A stretch of 58,488 bases of DNA, from the NCBI GenBank assembly GCA_002224055.1, contig AZLU01000247.1, positions 1 to 58,488 of the forward strand. The letters are read 5' to 3'. Of this stretch, positions 46,807 through 58,343 are shown piece after piece. The position numbers and the translations under genes were made by a program. Under the pieces are notes generated by a model that worked only from the letters and a program-made list of their open reading frames with translations, had not been told where the DNA came from and did not search any database. The stretch comes from Pezizomycotina sp. ARF18. Lineage: Eukaryota > Ascomycota. Positions within the stretch are counted from its first letter, which is position 1, and every line of letters starts with the position of its first letter.

Positions 46807-49301
46807 GGTAATCAATTTGAAACTGAGTAAGCTTACTTACTTGTACCCTTCAATACCCTTCAATCCAAGGTAGTGACTCGGGTGTGCGCGAAGGATACCT
46901 GCTGTCATGTGACAGACTATTCGTCAACCGCATTCATGATGAAATATTGTCGTTCTTCCTAGATCAAGACTATCGTCGTGGAGAATGAACGCTCAGCACT
47001 CGGTCGCGGAAGATATATTACAGAACATTTGAAATTATTAGCGAAGATGGAACCCCTTAAGGATTTGGAGTGGTGATAATTATAAATTTCTAGAAAATAA
47101 CGCAGGGATCGATTAAGTCATTTACCCAACGGCGCTAGCTAAGGCCAGGAACGAAGCAGGGATTTTAAAGTTCGGATTCGCGAATTGGAGATTATTTCGG
47201 GAAGCCGACAAGAAATGAAGCACTTAACTAACACCCGGAATTCCTTTTTAGAATTACACTACACAAGATCAGCACCCTCAAGTTCAAAGTAGGTCTAGTG
47301 ACCGCATTTTCGTTCGGACCACGAATATATATGACGGGCCTGTCTTTGATGAGCAACTGTTTTCCTGTGCGCTTTCCTCTTTTATACGGGGAGAAAACGG
47401 AAATGAAAATTCTATATCACATGGAGTATATCAATTCTTTGTATTAGACATACTCCGTGGGGACTAGAACCACCTTACATGCTTGCAGATTATTCGGAAA
47501 AGCGGAGAACTGGTTGGGGTTAGACGGTATTATTGGTGGATTAAGACCGATTCGTTATAGGCTATTTATAGAGGCCTATATTTGTTTCTTTGTTCTATAT
47601 CGCACGATCGTCTAAGATTTATAATAGTGGGAAGAGGAATCAAAGCCAATAATGCCCTAATGGACACATGTACGTACACGATGGCTACGTTACACTGCCG
47701 AGAATTAGTCGAGGGATCCTCGCAGGCACAGCATCAAGTAAAAACGCTGGTTACACATAGGACTTCGAGTGAATCTCTGGATCCGACATGATGGAACTCC
47801 GCCAGAAAAAAAAAGTAGGGTTCCTCGCCTTCTTCTACGGAGCACAGGTGAAAAAAAAAAAAAAATCACCTCTATTGATGACGTTTCAGTACGTGCGGCA
47901 GGATTTACCTAAGACGAATCTCGCTTTGAGGTTCCACAACGTGTAAGCATCGCCGACTTTGTGGAACGGATATGAAATGTCTCTTTGGAAAACCCTAAAC
48001 ATGCTATAGTACGGATAAATCGCTTGTAATACTACAAGAAATCTCTTCTTGCCGTGTATATATTCGTCTTAATAATACGTGTTACGATAGACGTCGAGTT
48101 TTCCAAATAATACGTGTTGCAAGGACCTCGAGTTTTACAGGCGTGTAAGGAAACACAATCCCCGCAAGCGATGTTTGGGAGCGAACATTTACACAACAGC
48201 TATATATTCGTCCTGTTCCAAGCCTGAAGATATTTTTTTTTTTTTTTTTGTGCCGAGATGCAAGGAGAAAATTCTTCAGATAGGCCGACCGTTTGCAAGG
48301 AATTCTACAAGTTTTGATTAGAATGAATCAGGAAAAGATTACGAAGTTTTGGCGAGATGAGGAAATTCTTCAGGAACCATGATTCATGAGAACAGAGATA
48401 AACAACTAGTATTCAAGTGGAATACGGGGAAATTTTATGAGTATATAGACTACGAGTATATTAACCGTATATACTTTTTTGCTGGGCCTTGGGGAAGAAC
48501 CCCCTCATTAAACCCTGGCCCTCGGTGATAAATCCCGGATCCAGCATCCGAGGGGGAACCGCGCCACCCGGTTAGCGGCTGATGATGCAGTGGAGTGGTC
48601 TGACTGACTCGTACGAACATGCACGTTCTCCTGAGGTTGGACTTTGGCCGTTCTAAATGCCGATCCAGGCTCACTTTCTCCTATAAGTCTCAGCTTGAAT
48701 ATCAATATGTACGCACGTTTTTGCGACTGTTTTTCCTTTTTTTTCTTTCTTTTCTTGCCTTTCCTGTTCGTAAGATATTGTACAAAACGAGACTAACAAG
48801 ATATGTAAAAACTAAGACAAGGGACTTCGTAGGACAAGGGGATTTTTTTTTTTTTAAAAAAAGCTAATCCAATCCACAAGGATCCACCCACGGTATATCC
48901 AAGCATCGTACCACCAAGGGAGAACTTTAAACAAGACAGGGCAACGTTGGCTGATTTTCCTTTTCGTCTCTTCTTGCCTTATCTCGTCTCCTTTTCCCTT
49001 GTGTGCCCCTGTTTTTGTACACCGTTTCGATCATCATCGTCACTCCTTTGTACGACAGACAGCTCGGTCACGCCAGCCAGCTGGGGCCCTTTTCTTATTC
49101 GTTTATTTCGTTGAAGATTGTCATTTACGCTAACTGGTAATAGGGTAATAAAAAGCGAACGAAAGCCGGGACCCTCTTTTTTTTTTCCCATGGAGAATTT
49201 GTCAAGTTCTCCTTAATCGGATCATAAATATAATCGAATTCTTCAAAATTCCCATTCCCCCCGCCGCGACGACATTTCCCATCCTGCTCTATCCTGTTTC
49301 C
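46807..49301. other. Gene-poor stretch
   Basis: I see no gene. It holds a 14-base A run in a short hairpin context (AGGTGA ... TCACCT, about 47846-47871), a 17-base T run near 48233-48250, and the short direct repeat listed separately. Confidence 0.4.
48071..48136. repeat. Short direct repeat, two copies, 35-bp period
   Basis: AATAATACGTGTT...CTCGAGTTTT occurs at 48071-48102 and again at 48106-48136 with a few differences in the middle. It is a local tandem duplication without a coding context. Confidence 0.6.
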
Positions 49302-49360
49302 TTTCTGCCTTCCTCTCTTCATCTTCCTCTTCCTCTTCCTCCTCCCTTCTCTTCTCCTTT
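49302..49360 (+). promoter_or_regulatory. CT-rich promoter/leader tract
   Basis: An almost pure pyrimidine stretch (TTCCTCTTCCTC units) lies about 150-200 bp upstream of the ATG at 49505. CT-rich tracts in this position mark transcription start regions of actively expressed genes in filamentous fungi. Several ATG triplets lie between the tract and 49505, so the start-codon choice rests on the coding frame. Confidence 0.5.
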
Positions 49361-49504
49361 GCGTGGCCCATATTATACTCCTCGTATATCCATCTTGTAT
49401 CCATGTCTTTCTCTGTCTATCCGATCCTATAACTCTGTCACCATCGTCACCGTATCACCGTCGCTCGCCTAGGATAAACCACCCATTATCTACCATCGAA
49501 AGCG

Positions 49505-50881
49505 ATGGCTTTATTAGATCTCAAATCATCTCTCTCGACCTTCGTTCATTCAACATCGCGGAGTCCCAGGATCGTTCACCCTTTCCTCTGGGACGCAACA
49601 CACTTCGAAGCACTCGGTATAACGGACGCAGCGGTTTCCTTCGATACGATTGAGGCGAACAATGACAGGATAAATTCGAATTTTGCTAGGAGGAAACTTT
49701 TTGCCGACGACGAAGTCTCGCGGAGACGGTTCACTGCGTTCACTTCGGAGGTGGCCCACGTTCACTCGGAGTTATCGTCTGGAATGGAAGCATCGCAGCA
49801 GGCTTCCTTTTACATTACCTCCGCTCGTGGACGCGGGGCGAAGGTTGCCGCTCCATTTTCGTTCCTGATGCGCCGGCCCCCGAAGGAGGTCGGTGGGATC
49901 TCGAGGCCCGCGATGCTGTTTACAACCACACCCCAATGTAAGTTGTTTAGCTGGAGCATTTTCTACATTGTTGCTACAGGATGTGCACATTTTTCGAGAA
50001 ATAATTCATGCTCCGGACTTTCTCAATCTATGCCCACCTTAATTTATCGGCAGACATATCCGATGGATCAGCAATATCGCTAACGCCTTGACTAATTTCA
50101 GACAAACGGTTCGCATGTTACGGGTGGCAGACGTACCTCCAGACCGATGATATCATAGTCCTATCACGTGAGGGTTCCAGTCCCGCAGAACAGTCCCGCT
50201 CACCGCCAGTTATGGCAACCGCTACCGCAACGAACATGTACTGGTACTGGGAAACGTACGTAGACAGGAAGGAGAAGCAGAAGGAAGCGATCTTCCGCAG
50301 ACTCAGGCGGGACGTGGAGAAAGAGCAGAGAAGAGAGGCGGCGCGTTCTCCCACGAAATATCGGCGACCTGGAACCCATAATTATAGCAATATTGATCGG
50401 TATGGCGCAGGAGCAGAGAGCGGTATTTCCTGGGAGGGGCGTTTACTCGGTATGTCCAAATCATCATGCTCTTGTCCACTCTTTTCCATATAAAATTCAA
50501 GCCATTATAAGCTGACTCTGGCCTGTTACACAAACGTAGTGTCACTTTGCATACCCTTTCGCAGATGAATTTTCCAAGGACGCCGCTGTATCGACCGTAT
50601 TCATCTCCGCTAGATTCTCAGACTCATACCTGAAAACCTTAGAATTCGACCCTAGGGCAGCATCACCTCAATCCGAATCAATTATCCACCGATCTCCAAC
50701 TTCTGGCTCTCCTCCGTCCAACTTTACCGCTCCCCGACAGCACAATCTTCGCCTCCAGCAAGCCGGTCCCCCTCACAACCGCCAACCGACCTCATCGATG
50801 TCAGAGTTCGAATCTTCAAGGATGTCATCTCACGGTCTTCATCGCTCGAGTTCGCAAACAGCAGCTGCAAGAACCTGCTAA
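49505..50881 (+). CDS. Conserved-looking hypothetical protein, three exons, intact
   Basis: Exons are 49505-49937, 50102-50449 and 50565-50881. Both introns have GTAAGT/GTATGT donors and CAG acceptors, both in phase 1, and the total is 365 codons plus stop with no frame problem. The N-terminal half is soluble and mixed (FLWDATHFEALGITDAAVSF; FFLMRRPPKE-like Arg/Pro patch). A conserved-looking core spans the first splice site (PAMLFTTTPQ-Y-KRFACYGWQTYLQTDD). A basic, Glu/Lys/Arg-rich helix follows (YVDRKEKQKEAIFRRLRRDV), probably coiled coil. The C-terminal 80 residues are Ser/Pro/Gln-rich and disordered. No signal peptide or membrane span. I do not recognise a domain. The codon structure and clean splicing make it the most credible expressed gene here. 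Confidence 0.75.
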
Positions 50882-53800
50882 TGTTCGTCGGAGGAGCCGT
50901 TGCAAGACAATTGAAGAGCTCGTAACACTAAGACACCCGAATATCCGAGTTCCCAGCGTTGGTACTGTGATCCCTATTCTCAGACCCGAAAATGAAGCCC
51001 AGGGCCCGTCATCCAAAAGAGACGAGCCTTCGAGAGAGTCGACGCTAGCAGTTGCAACGACTACCATGTTCAGGAGAAGATGAGCTTGAAGCGGATGTGT
51101 ACTTGAAGAGAAACGCCGCTCGTAGGATGAGCAGGTTGCCGTCATTTCTTTCGACTTTCACGGCGTCAAAATCGTCATTTAATCTTTGGGAAAAAATACT
51201 TGATGTTAATGGGCGAAAGTCTGTAAAAAAAATATCTTAATATTTCTTCATAGCTCTGGGTGTCTAGTGTGCATAAAGGCGTTTCACGGTCCTTTCTTTC
51301 CCTTCCCTATCCTTTTTCCCCTTCTTTGGAGTCACTCGTTTTCAAGCTCCTATGTAATGCAGCGTATTTCTTTTTTTTTCTTCATTTTATAGCGTTTTTC
51401 CTCTGATCTAGATACCAGTCCAAGTTTTCATGTATGAATTACCTTGTAATGACCCCGATAGTATACGTTCACTCTAATATAACCATCTTTAGCTTGTTGG
51501 TCACCCTAATCTCTCAGGAAGATCAATTCACCAGAAGACGAACCTTTTTTTGACACTAAAACGTCCAGATACTGCTTCGTACCATTTCAAAACAACTTAG
51601 TTAATGACCGAATGAACATTACATGCATGATTCGAGATTGATCTGAATTCTGGAAATCAATCACAAATAGCAATTAGCCTCTCGTGCTACATGAAGAGTG
51701 AAATGAGACTCAGGAGTTCGTTAGATTCCCTTGTGCCAGCAGGGAGGGGCCCACGGAAGCCAGGACGGTACGCGGAACAAGAAAGGCCCGTAATGCCCCG
51801 AATCACCGAACCCCTCCGCTACGCCGGTACCAAGATGCCAAGTGTGTAACATCTTCAGGTGAACTTAAGTCGACCACCTGAGAGCCCCCCCTTATTTCCG
51901 TGTTAGGTAAAAACGTGGCCTCCTCTTCCGGTCTGAACTGCTAGTGCACAATGCCGGGATTTGTAGCGATTCGCACGCTTCTCTTGGCGAAACTGCGGAG
52001 AGGCCGTAAGCCTGAAATATTTAGAATAAATTAGGCGCCATCTTGTTTACATTGCCCAACACGGTAACACCTACACAGACAGTGACTATAGCAGTGAAGT
52101 CACTGGGGCCAGAGGATACGCCCAACGGTATCAGTCATAGCCGAAGGGCAGCACTCATCCGTTCGCGTCGTGTCTTGGGTATTTCGCGCTATACATACTA
52201 CGCCAAGTTTACAGGCCGTGCACCACCAGGAAGAAGGGAGGTTGGGTGATGATATAGGTAAAAAAATAAAACCGGCTGTCGTACGCGAAGAGCAATCCTT
52301 TGGTAATCCAAGCCTTTTTTTCTTCACGAGCACCGGATCTCCGGCTAAGGAACCAGGGTATCTGGTTTCGCATAGGCGTGGGAAGAGTAAGCTCAACTTG
52401 GCAGAAGGACAATTTAGGGGTACGTAGAGCGACTGACAAACCATCCATGTTTTATTGTCAGATCAACCCTCCCGCATAAGTAAGAAGTAGGCTAAGGTTA
52501 TCCTTAACTTATATTGGTACAAGTTCGTGTTCATTTGTATATATTGATCGTCAGCGATGGTGATACCGTTCTAAATAGAAGAAATAAGAACGGTTTTCTA
52601 AACGGATGGCCTTGTTTTACGTTAACCCTAAAGGATACAATACTCGTTATTATCAACAAATTCAAGGTTGCACGAAGACCCGAGAACAGGAAGCCGATTC
52701 AACCTTCTAATTCAGGAGATCAGAACGATCCTTCTCCTCTCGAGCTATTATTAACTGCGTCTTTTGGCAAGTCTGCGTAAGTACATTTGCCACTATATCA
52801 GAGGCTTAGATCTTTTTTTAGCCCTGTCATATCTGGCAATATAACGATTCGAGAAATCGCAAACATGCAGCAGCATTTATCCTAGAAGATCTATTTATCA
52901 CTCTAAATGGAGAATTCCATCTGCTAAGCCACCTGTCTTCCCCGCGTGTGACCTTTGTTTCCCAAAAAGCATATTGCTTGGGTCTTTGCTGCATGTAGCT
53001 TCTTCGGACTGTAACCTTAGCTGGGAAAACTTCGCGAGGAGTTGTCTTTTAAGTTCATATCATGATACGACCTAGTATATAATAAAATGTTTATTATAGG
53101 GAAACGAAATCACAAATGAGCAATACTTACGCTGCTGAGAAGCCTGAGACTATTAGGACGAATAGCAAAGATTGCGAGCAAAAATGCTGGAACAAAAGCG
53201 AAGCCGATCTTTGATTTTTGATATCCGGTAGATAGCTGGCCTCTAAGCATTTTGTAGCTCGATTCCCGAAGGATTGTCGAAATAAGGTTTTAAGTGGAGT
53301 TAGGCCTTTCAGCTGCCGGTCGCGTCGCAAGAAATATCCGAAATGAACCTCGCAGACGAAAGAAAAAAAATTGCGATAGGTACGCTGCCAAACTGCCTCA
53401 GCCGGATGCTTCTGGTTTCAGTGGCGAAAAGGCAGTTAAACCAACTTATACGTAGACGAGAACAGTATTGTGCCTGTTGGTTGCACAAAGCCCAACACAT
53501 GAGACCTGGTGATCGTGCCGCTGTTTGGAATATCTCACAGCCCAAAGGTTTGCGAATCGGTGTATGGAATAACACTGTGACACAGAGACATCACTTTTAT
53601 TTTGGCACAATTCCCTCTCTATCTTAAGAGGCGGTCATGGTAAAGTAGCTCCCATATGGAAGACCCGTTTTGTGTACTTCTCTGTAGATCCTTTGAAACA
53701 TCGGGTTCAGGGGCTGTAGTAAGGTATAATTTGGATATGAGAAAATTGGGAAGCAATAATACGGTGCTAAGTAGTTCTCATTCAAGGCCCACTCGCACAA

Positions 53801-54272
53801 GGCGGCACTTTTCCTTGTAAGAGACTACAGTGCTAACCAGATGTAGCTCTTCGTTATTTAATTACCCCTTATGAATATAGATAGAACAACGGCACATCGG
53901 CATCGCGATGGGCACTGTAAAGAATGGAGTCCAGACTTGGCCAAAGCAGTTCCCCGGAGGTATAAGCATGATAACGACGCAGTTTCGAAGAGAGTGGTCC
54001 CAAGCGTGATTCGGCTTCACCTTGCAATACCGAACACTTGAGCCTTTGGCAGCCTTATGTCAGCAAGTCGCGAATCCGGCAGGCTGTACCCGTTTGGTAG
54101 GTCAAGCTCTTCATCTTCCAAGCGAGTAAGCTGGCTTCAAACCATACTGTGTCGGGTTTTCTAAAGTATAATATGACATAAACGGTGCTTCGCCGTCACA
54201 TTGAATCACTTAGCAGGATATTGTTGGCTCAATACGTCGTTTTCTTGATTTTATTTTTATTTTTCAACTACG
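50882..54272. other. Gene-poor stretch
   Basis: I see no supportable gene. The GC-richer patch at about 51720-52430 has overlapping frames on both strands (for example 52100-52444 minus) without motifs. A frame at 53343-53627 is protein-like but unrecognised. The rest is AT-leaning. Confidence 0.35.
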
Positions 54273-55038
54273 ATGAAGGTGGACTCTTCTCCCGAATGAA
54301 ATCCTTCTAGAGATCTTTAAGGATCTCTGCTTCGAGAACTCAAAGCGGCCATACCATTGGGTTGCAAACGTTTCTGCTCCCTACTGGACAAGCGATCGTC
54401 AGAAGGGTTCTCCACGGGGATTGACAGGATCTTATTTCGTGACTGCCCGATAGTGGTAGGCACCGTGCTGGCTAGAAATACGAAACCAGTCCCATTTTCT
54501 GGCGCCCCGGGATTCTGTGGGGCTATACACCGTCAGTGAACGATGTCATACTTTCGACGTACCGGTTGATCTCCTCTGGAGGGACTACCATAAGGCGACC
54601 GAGGTCCAGGTGGCGGGTTCGTGGATCGGGAAGTTGAACGCCGTATCGCCGGCGGTAAAGAAGGCCGTTATACACCATTGCTGGGGGGTAGAGTTTTACG
54701 ACATCGCACATTATTACATCACGTCGAAGGTATCGGTGCCAACGGCTGCGCCGTCACCGTCCTGGATATTTATTGGGCTCGCGGAGGTAGCTAGGCAAAG
54801 GATCGAGTTGGCTGACTGGCCCATTGGTGCGGGAGGAAAATGCGCATCTTTTGCCGACGGATTCAGCAAAGCCCAGGTCGTCGATGGGGTTCTGCACTTG
54901 AAAGACGACTGGTTGCTGAGGACGAAAGGAGGCGGCACGATAGAATACGAACGAGGGCTTATTGCTAGTTGGTGTTTTATATGTCTTTATGATTTGTACA
55001 TTACTAAGCTTCAATTTCTTTGTACTGCATGGATTTGA
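54273..55038 (+). pseudogene. F-box-like protein fragment, frameshifted
   Basis: Soon after ATG 54273, in a frame one base away, comes LPNEILLEIFKDLCFENS (about 54289 on), a good match to the first helix of an F-box (LPxEILxxIF). It continues to PYHWVANVSAPYW, and then that frame closes at about 54454. A second long open segment in another frame (about 54517-55038) carries WIGKLNAVSPAVKKAVIHHC, PSWIFIGLAEVARQRIELA and a C-terminus with hydrophobic LIASWCFICLYDLYI. The linking part at about 54455-54516 is in doubt. F-box proteins recruit targets to SCF ubiquitin ligases. The target-binding part is not recognisable here. Confidence 0.35.
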
Positions 55039-55076
55039 ACATATACATGCTACCCGACCCCCGATAGATGTTCAGT

Positions 55077-55200
55077 TATTCCGAGTCCGAGTCCGAGTTC
55101 GAGTCTAACATCATGAAAGCGTCGGTAAAGTCCGGATCGCTATCCGATCGAGTCGTGATACGACTTCGAGTCTGAATGGCTATCTTCATGAGTATCTATT
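55077..55200 (-). other. Asp/Ser-rich C-terminal-like reading frame
   Basis: On the minus strand this reads DSDPDFTDAFMMLDSNSDSD and then SE and stop, with an (GAGTCC)-like simple repeat at 55080-55106 as its basis. Upstream on the same strand an SHSDSKSYHDS stretch continues the theme one frame away. It looks like the 3' end of a gene for a protein with an acidic tail, whose body was lost to the AT-rich region further right. No domain can be seen. Confidence 0.25.
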
Positions 55201-55522
55201 GTACTTATACGAATTCTACCATTGGACCCCATGAAATTTCCTTGATAAAACTTATTATTATTAAGACTTGGCACCCATAGCTAAAAAAAGAACGCCAATG
55301 AATACGACCCGTTTCTAAATCTGTAGTATGGTAATTATAGTTAGTTAAGACAGTATTAGGATACTTACCTAATTAGGAAACGAAGTACCTTAATTCTATC
55401 TACGCTACGATATCTAAAATCTCTAATTATAAGATATAAAGCCATACTATAGTTATAAAACAAAAAATTAACGTGGTCTATACATACATATTTATAAAAT
55501 TTTATAAGTTTAATACTTAATA

Positions 55523-57397
55523 TTAGTGATCGAGATCGGGCCGGGAACCAATGATGTGTCCCGGCAGGCAGGGTGCTCCGGGCCGGGACCGGATAGTATT
55601 GAGGATTTAAGGCCGCGCCAGCTACCCGGTCCCGTCCCGGACCCTAGCCGGAATTCCCGCCAAGATTTTTTTATATATAAAAATAAATAAACATATCGAT
55701 TATTTTATATAATTTTATATTATTTTTTTATTTTTATATTAATTTTTATATCTATTTTTATATTATTTTTTATATATTTTTTTATATTATTTATTATATT
55801 ACTTATTATATTTATTATTTATTATATTATATATATTACATTTACTAGCTACTAATATCTTTATACCATAGTTTAATACTATAAATATTTACTACTAATA
55901 CTGCTATATAGAGCACCGATATCCCTATACTATAGTTTATACTATAGGTATTCTCCTACTAATATCTCTATATCTATTATTAATATCTATCTATAGAGCA
56001 CCGGTATCCCTATACTATAGTTTACTACCATAGGTATCCTTTACTAATATTACCATATTATATCTCTATATTAAACTAATATATTAATAAAACCTCTATA
56101 ACTACTAAAAACTAAAAGACCTTACTCATCCAAAGTAAAGAACTATCGCGGCATCCTAATACTAAATAATAAAGAATTAGATTATTTTCGTTAAAACTAA
56201 GAAGGAAAGTAATATATAATATAATACCGCTATACCTTATACCGGACCCTAAAATCTTAACTTACTTTACGAATTCTTATATTATAATATAAAGAACTTA
56301 AAGATTTAAAGTAAAACTATAGAGTAGTCTTACTTCTCTAAATTTAAAGAGATTTATCTCTTAAAAAATTAAGATTTTTAATCTTAAAATTACTAATTCT
56401 ATCGATTAATTCCTATATAATTTTAATATTAAGAAACGGCGAGTAGAGTTAAAAAATATTTTTTATAAACGTTCTAAGCTATTTAGACTTCTATTTTAAA
56501 AATCTCTATTTTTAAAATCTATAGCTATAATCTATAGGTAATTTAAAGAAAATAAGTTATATTAGGCTCTTAAAGTTATAATAATTTTAGAACGTTTATA
56601 AGAAATATTTTTTAACTTTACTCGTTATTTTTTTAATATTTAGATAAGATTATAGTCTATTTAGAATATTAAAAAGGCTATTTTCTTCTAAGTTTATAGA
56701 ACTTAGATCTTTCGTAGTTTTTATTTAGATTTTTTAAGTTATTCGAAGTACTTTATAGCTAATAGTATAATATTATAGAATTTTAGTTTTTTCTTTGTGT
56801 ATATGTCTCTACGACTTAATATATCGCGATGGTTCTTTGGTTTAGGTAAGTAAGATCTCTTTAGTTTTTAGTAATTATAGAGGTTTTACTAATATATTGG
56901 TTTGATGTAGAGATATAATATGTAATGTTAGTGGGAGGATACCTATAGTAGTAAACTATGGTATGGGGATACCGGTGCTCTATAGGGAGATGTTGGTGGT
57001 GGATATCTATGGTGGTAAACTATAGTATGGGATACCGGTGCTCTGTAGGGAGATGTTGGTGGTGAATATCTATGGTGGTGAACTATGGCATGAGAATACT
57101 AGTACTGGATATGGAGATGTTAGTAGCTAGTAAATGTATTGTATATAATATAATAATTATAAAAATATATATAAAATAATATTTAAATCGATATAAAAAT
57201 ATAAAATAATATAAAATTATAAATAATCTATATGTTTATTTATTTTTTATATATAAAAAAAGTCTTGGCGGGAATTCGCGTCGCGCTCTAAGACGGGCTA
57301 GTCGGCGCGGCGGGCCAATAAAAGTGGCACCGAGAACCCGTCGGGCTAGAAAGAGGGTTCTCAAATCCGTCCCGTCTGGCGCGAGATCGAATACTAC
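55523..57397. repeat. Giant imperfect palindrome (foldback element), RIP-affected
   Basis: Matching inverted segments occur in order. The outer ends are TAGTGATCGAGATCG (near 55525) and its diverged complement near 57380-57395. Then 55651-55696 pairs with 57230-57277 (GAATTCCCGCCAAGA core). Next, repeats around 55860-56045 pair with 56935-57130 (GAGCACCGGTATCCC / GGGATACCGGTGCTC), and 56424-56475 pairs with 56589-56640. The loop is about 113 bp (56476-56588). The right arm is about 135 bp shorter between the core match and the centre. No open frame survives. It could be a foldback transposon, or two copies of a repeat inserted head to head. Confidence 0.75.
55578..55640. repeat. GC-rich hairpin in outer palindrome arm
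   Basis: The 15-base segments 55578-55592 and 55626-55640 (CCGGGCCGGGACCGG and CCGGTCCCGTCCCGG) are reverse complements except at one position, with a 33-nt loop. They lie in a GC-rich patch (about 55531-55660) that contrasts sharply with the AT-rich arms inside it. Confidence 0.7.
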
Positions 57398-58343
57398 TTA
57401 ATATAACCATCTTTATCCTTTATATAGATCTATACCCGCTTAAGCTAGCTATTATATAGCTTATTAACTATTTAATATTATAATCTTTTATTTATTTTAT
57501 AATACGCTAAAGCTTATTTATATAAAGTCTCTTAGCAAGATCTAAATATTTAAACTAATAGTGTAAGCGCGCCTTAAGTATTATTTATATATTTTTAATA
57601 AGATTAAAATTAAAGCTATTTATAACTTAATTTAACTTTAAAATCTTATTATTATTAAACTAATCTTACGCGTACTTTTATATATATTAATATACTATTC
57701 TTTATAAATAATATTCTAATATCGTCTATACCTATTTATTTATAAATAAATATAAATAGTTTAATACTTCGTTGACCTACTATTTTATATTAAAATTAAT
57801 CTTTGTTAATAATTTTTTTTAAAAATTATTGTTGATATATATAATTAAACTCTTGTAATTATATATAATATATATTTTTACTATAATTAACGTTTTAGAT
57901 ATTTTAAGGGCTGAAGTAAAATTTTTTTTATGTTTATTATTAGTAATATATTAATATAATTTTATAAGTTTAATAATTATTATATATAGCTACTTTATTA
58001 CTTTATAATAAATTTCTAATTTAATATATTATCCGTAAGGCTCACCCTGTGGGTGAGAGGTAGGTCGTAGGTACGAAGGGGGTATTATATAATAGAGGGT
58101 AGCCCGTTAGGTTATATAATCTATAGAGTTCGTAGAAGGGTATAAGTACCTTTTATACCCGTATAGGCCGGTATACCGGTAGCCGGAGGCTAGGAACTAG
58201 TATAATATTATCTTCCCTTTCCTTTAACGGCCTAGCTGGCCGCCGACGCTCCTATAAGAGTAACTTTTATAGCTAACCTACTTGCTACCCTCTATATATC
58301 CCGGAACGTACTCTACTAACGTAGCTTTGGGCCGGGTCCTTTA
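57398..58343. other. AT-rich RIP-like DNA passing into a GC-containing repeat
   Basis: From 57400 to 58030 the DNA is very AT-rich, has no gene and hardly any CpA/TpG. At 58041-58057 a short perfect hairpin (CTCACCC TGT GGGTGAG) marks a switch to DNA with CCGG/GGCC motifs (GGCCGGTATACCGG near 58167). It is probably an old RIP-treated repeat whose other end lies outside the window. Confidence 0.5.

Noticed and set aside
52100-52444. 114-codon open frame, minus strand
   Set aside because: Overlapped by a plus-strand frame of similar length, with no motif.
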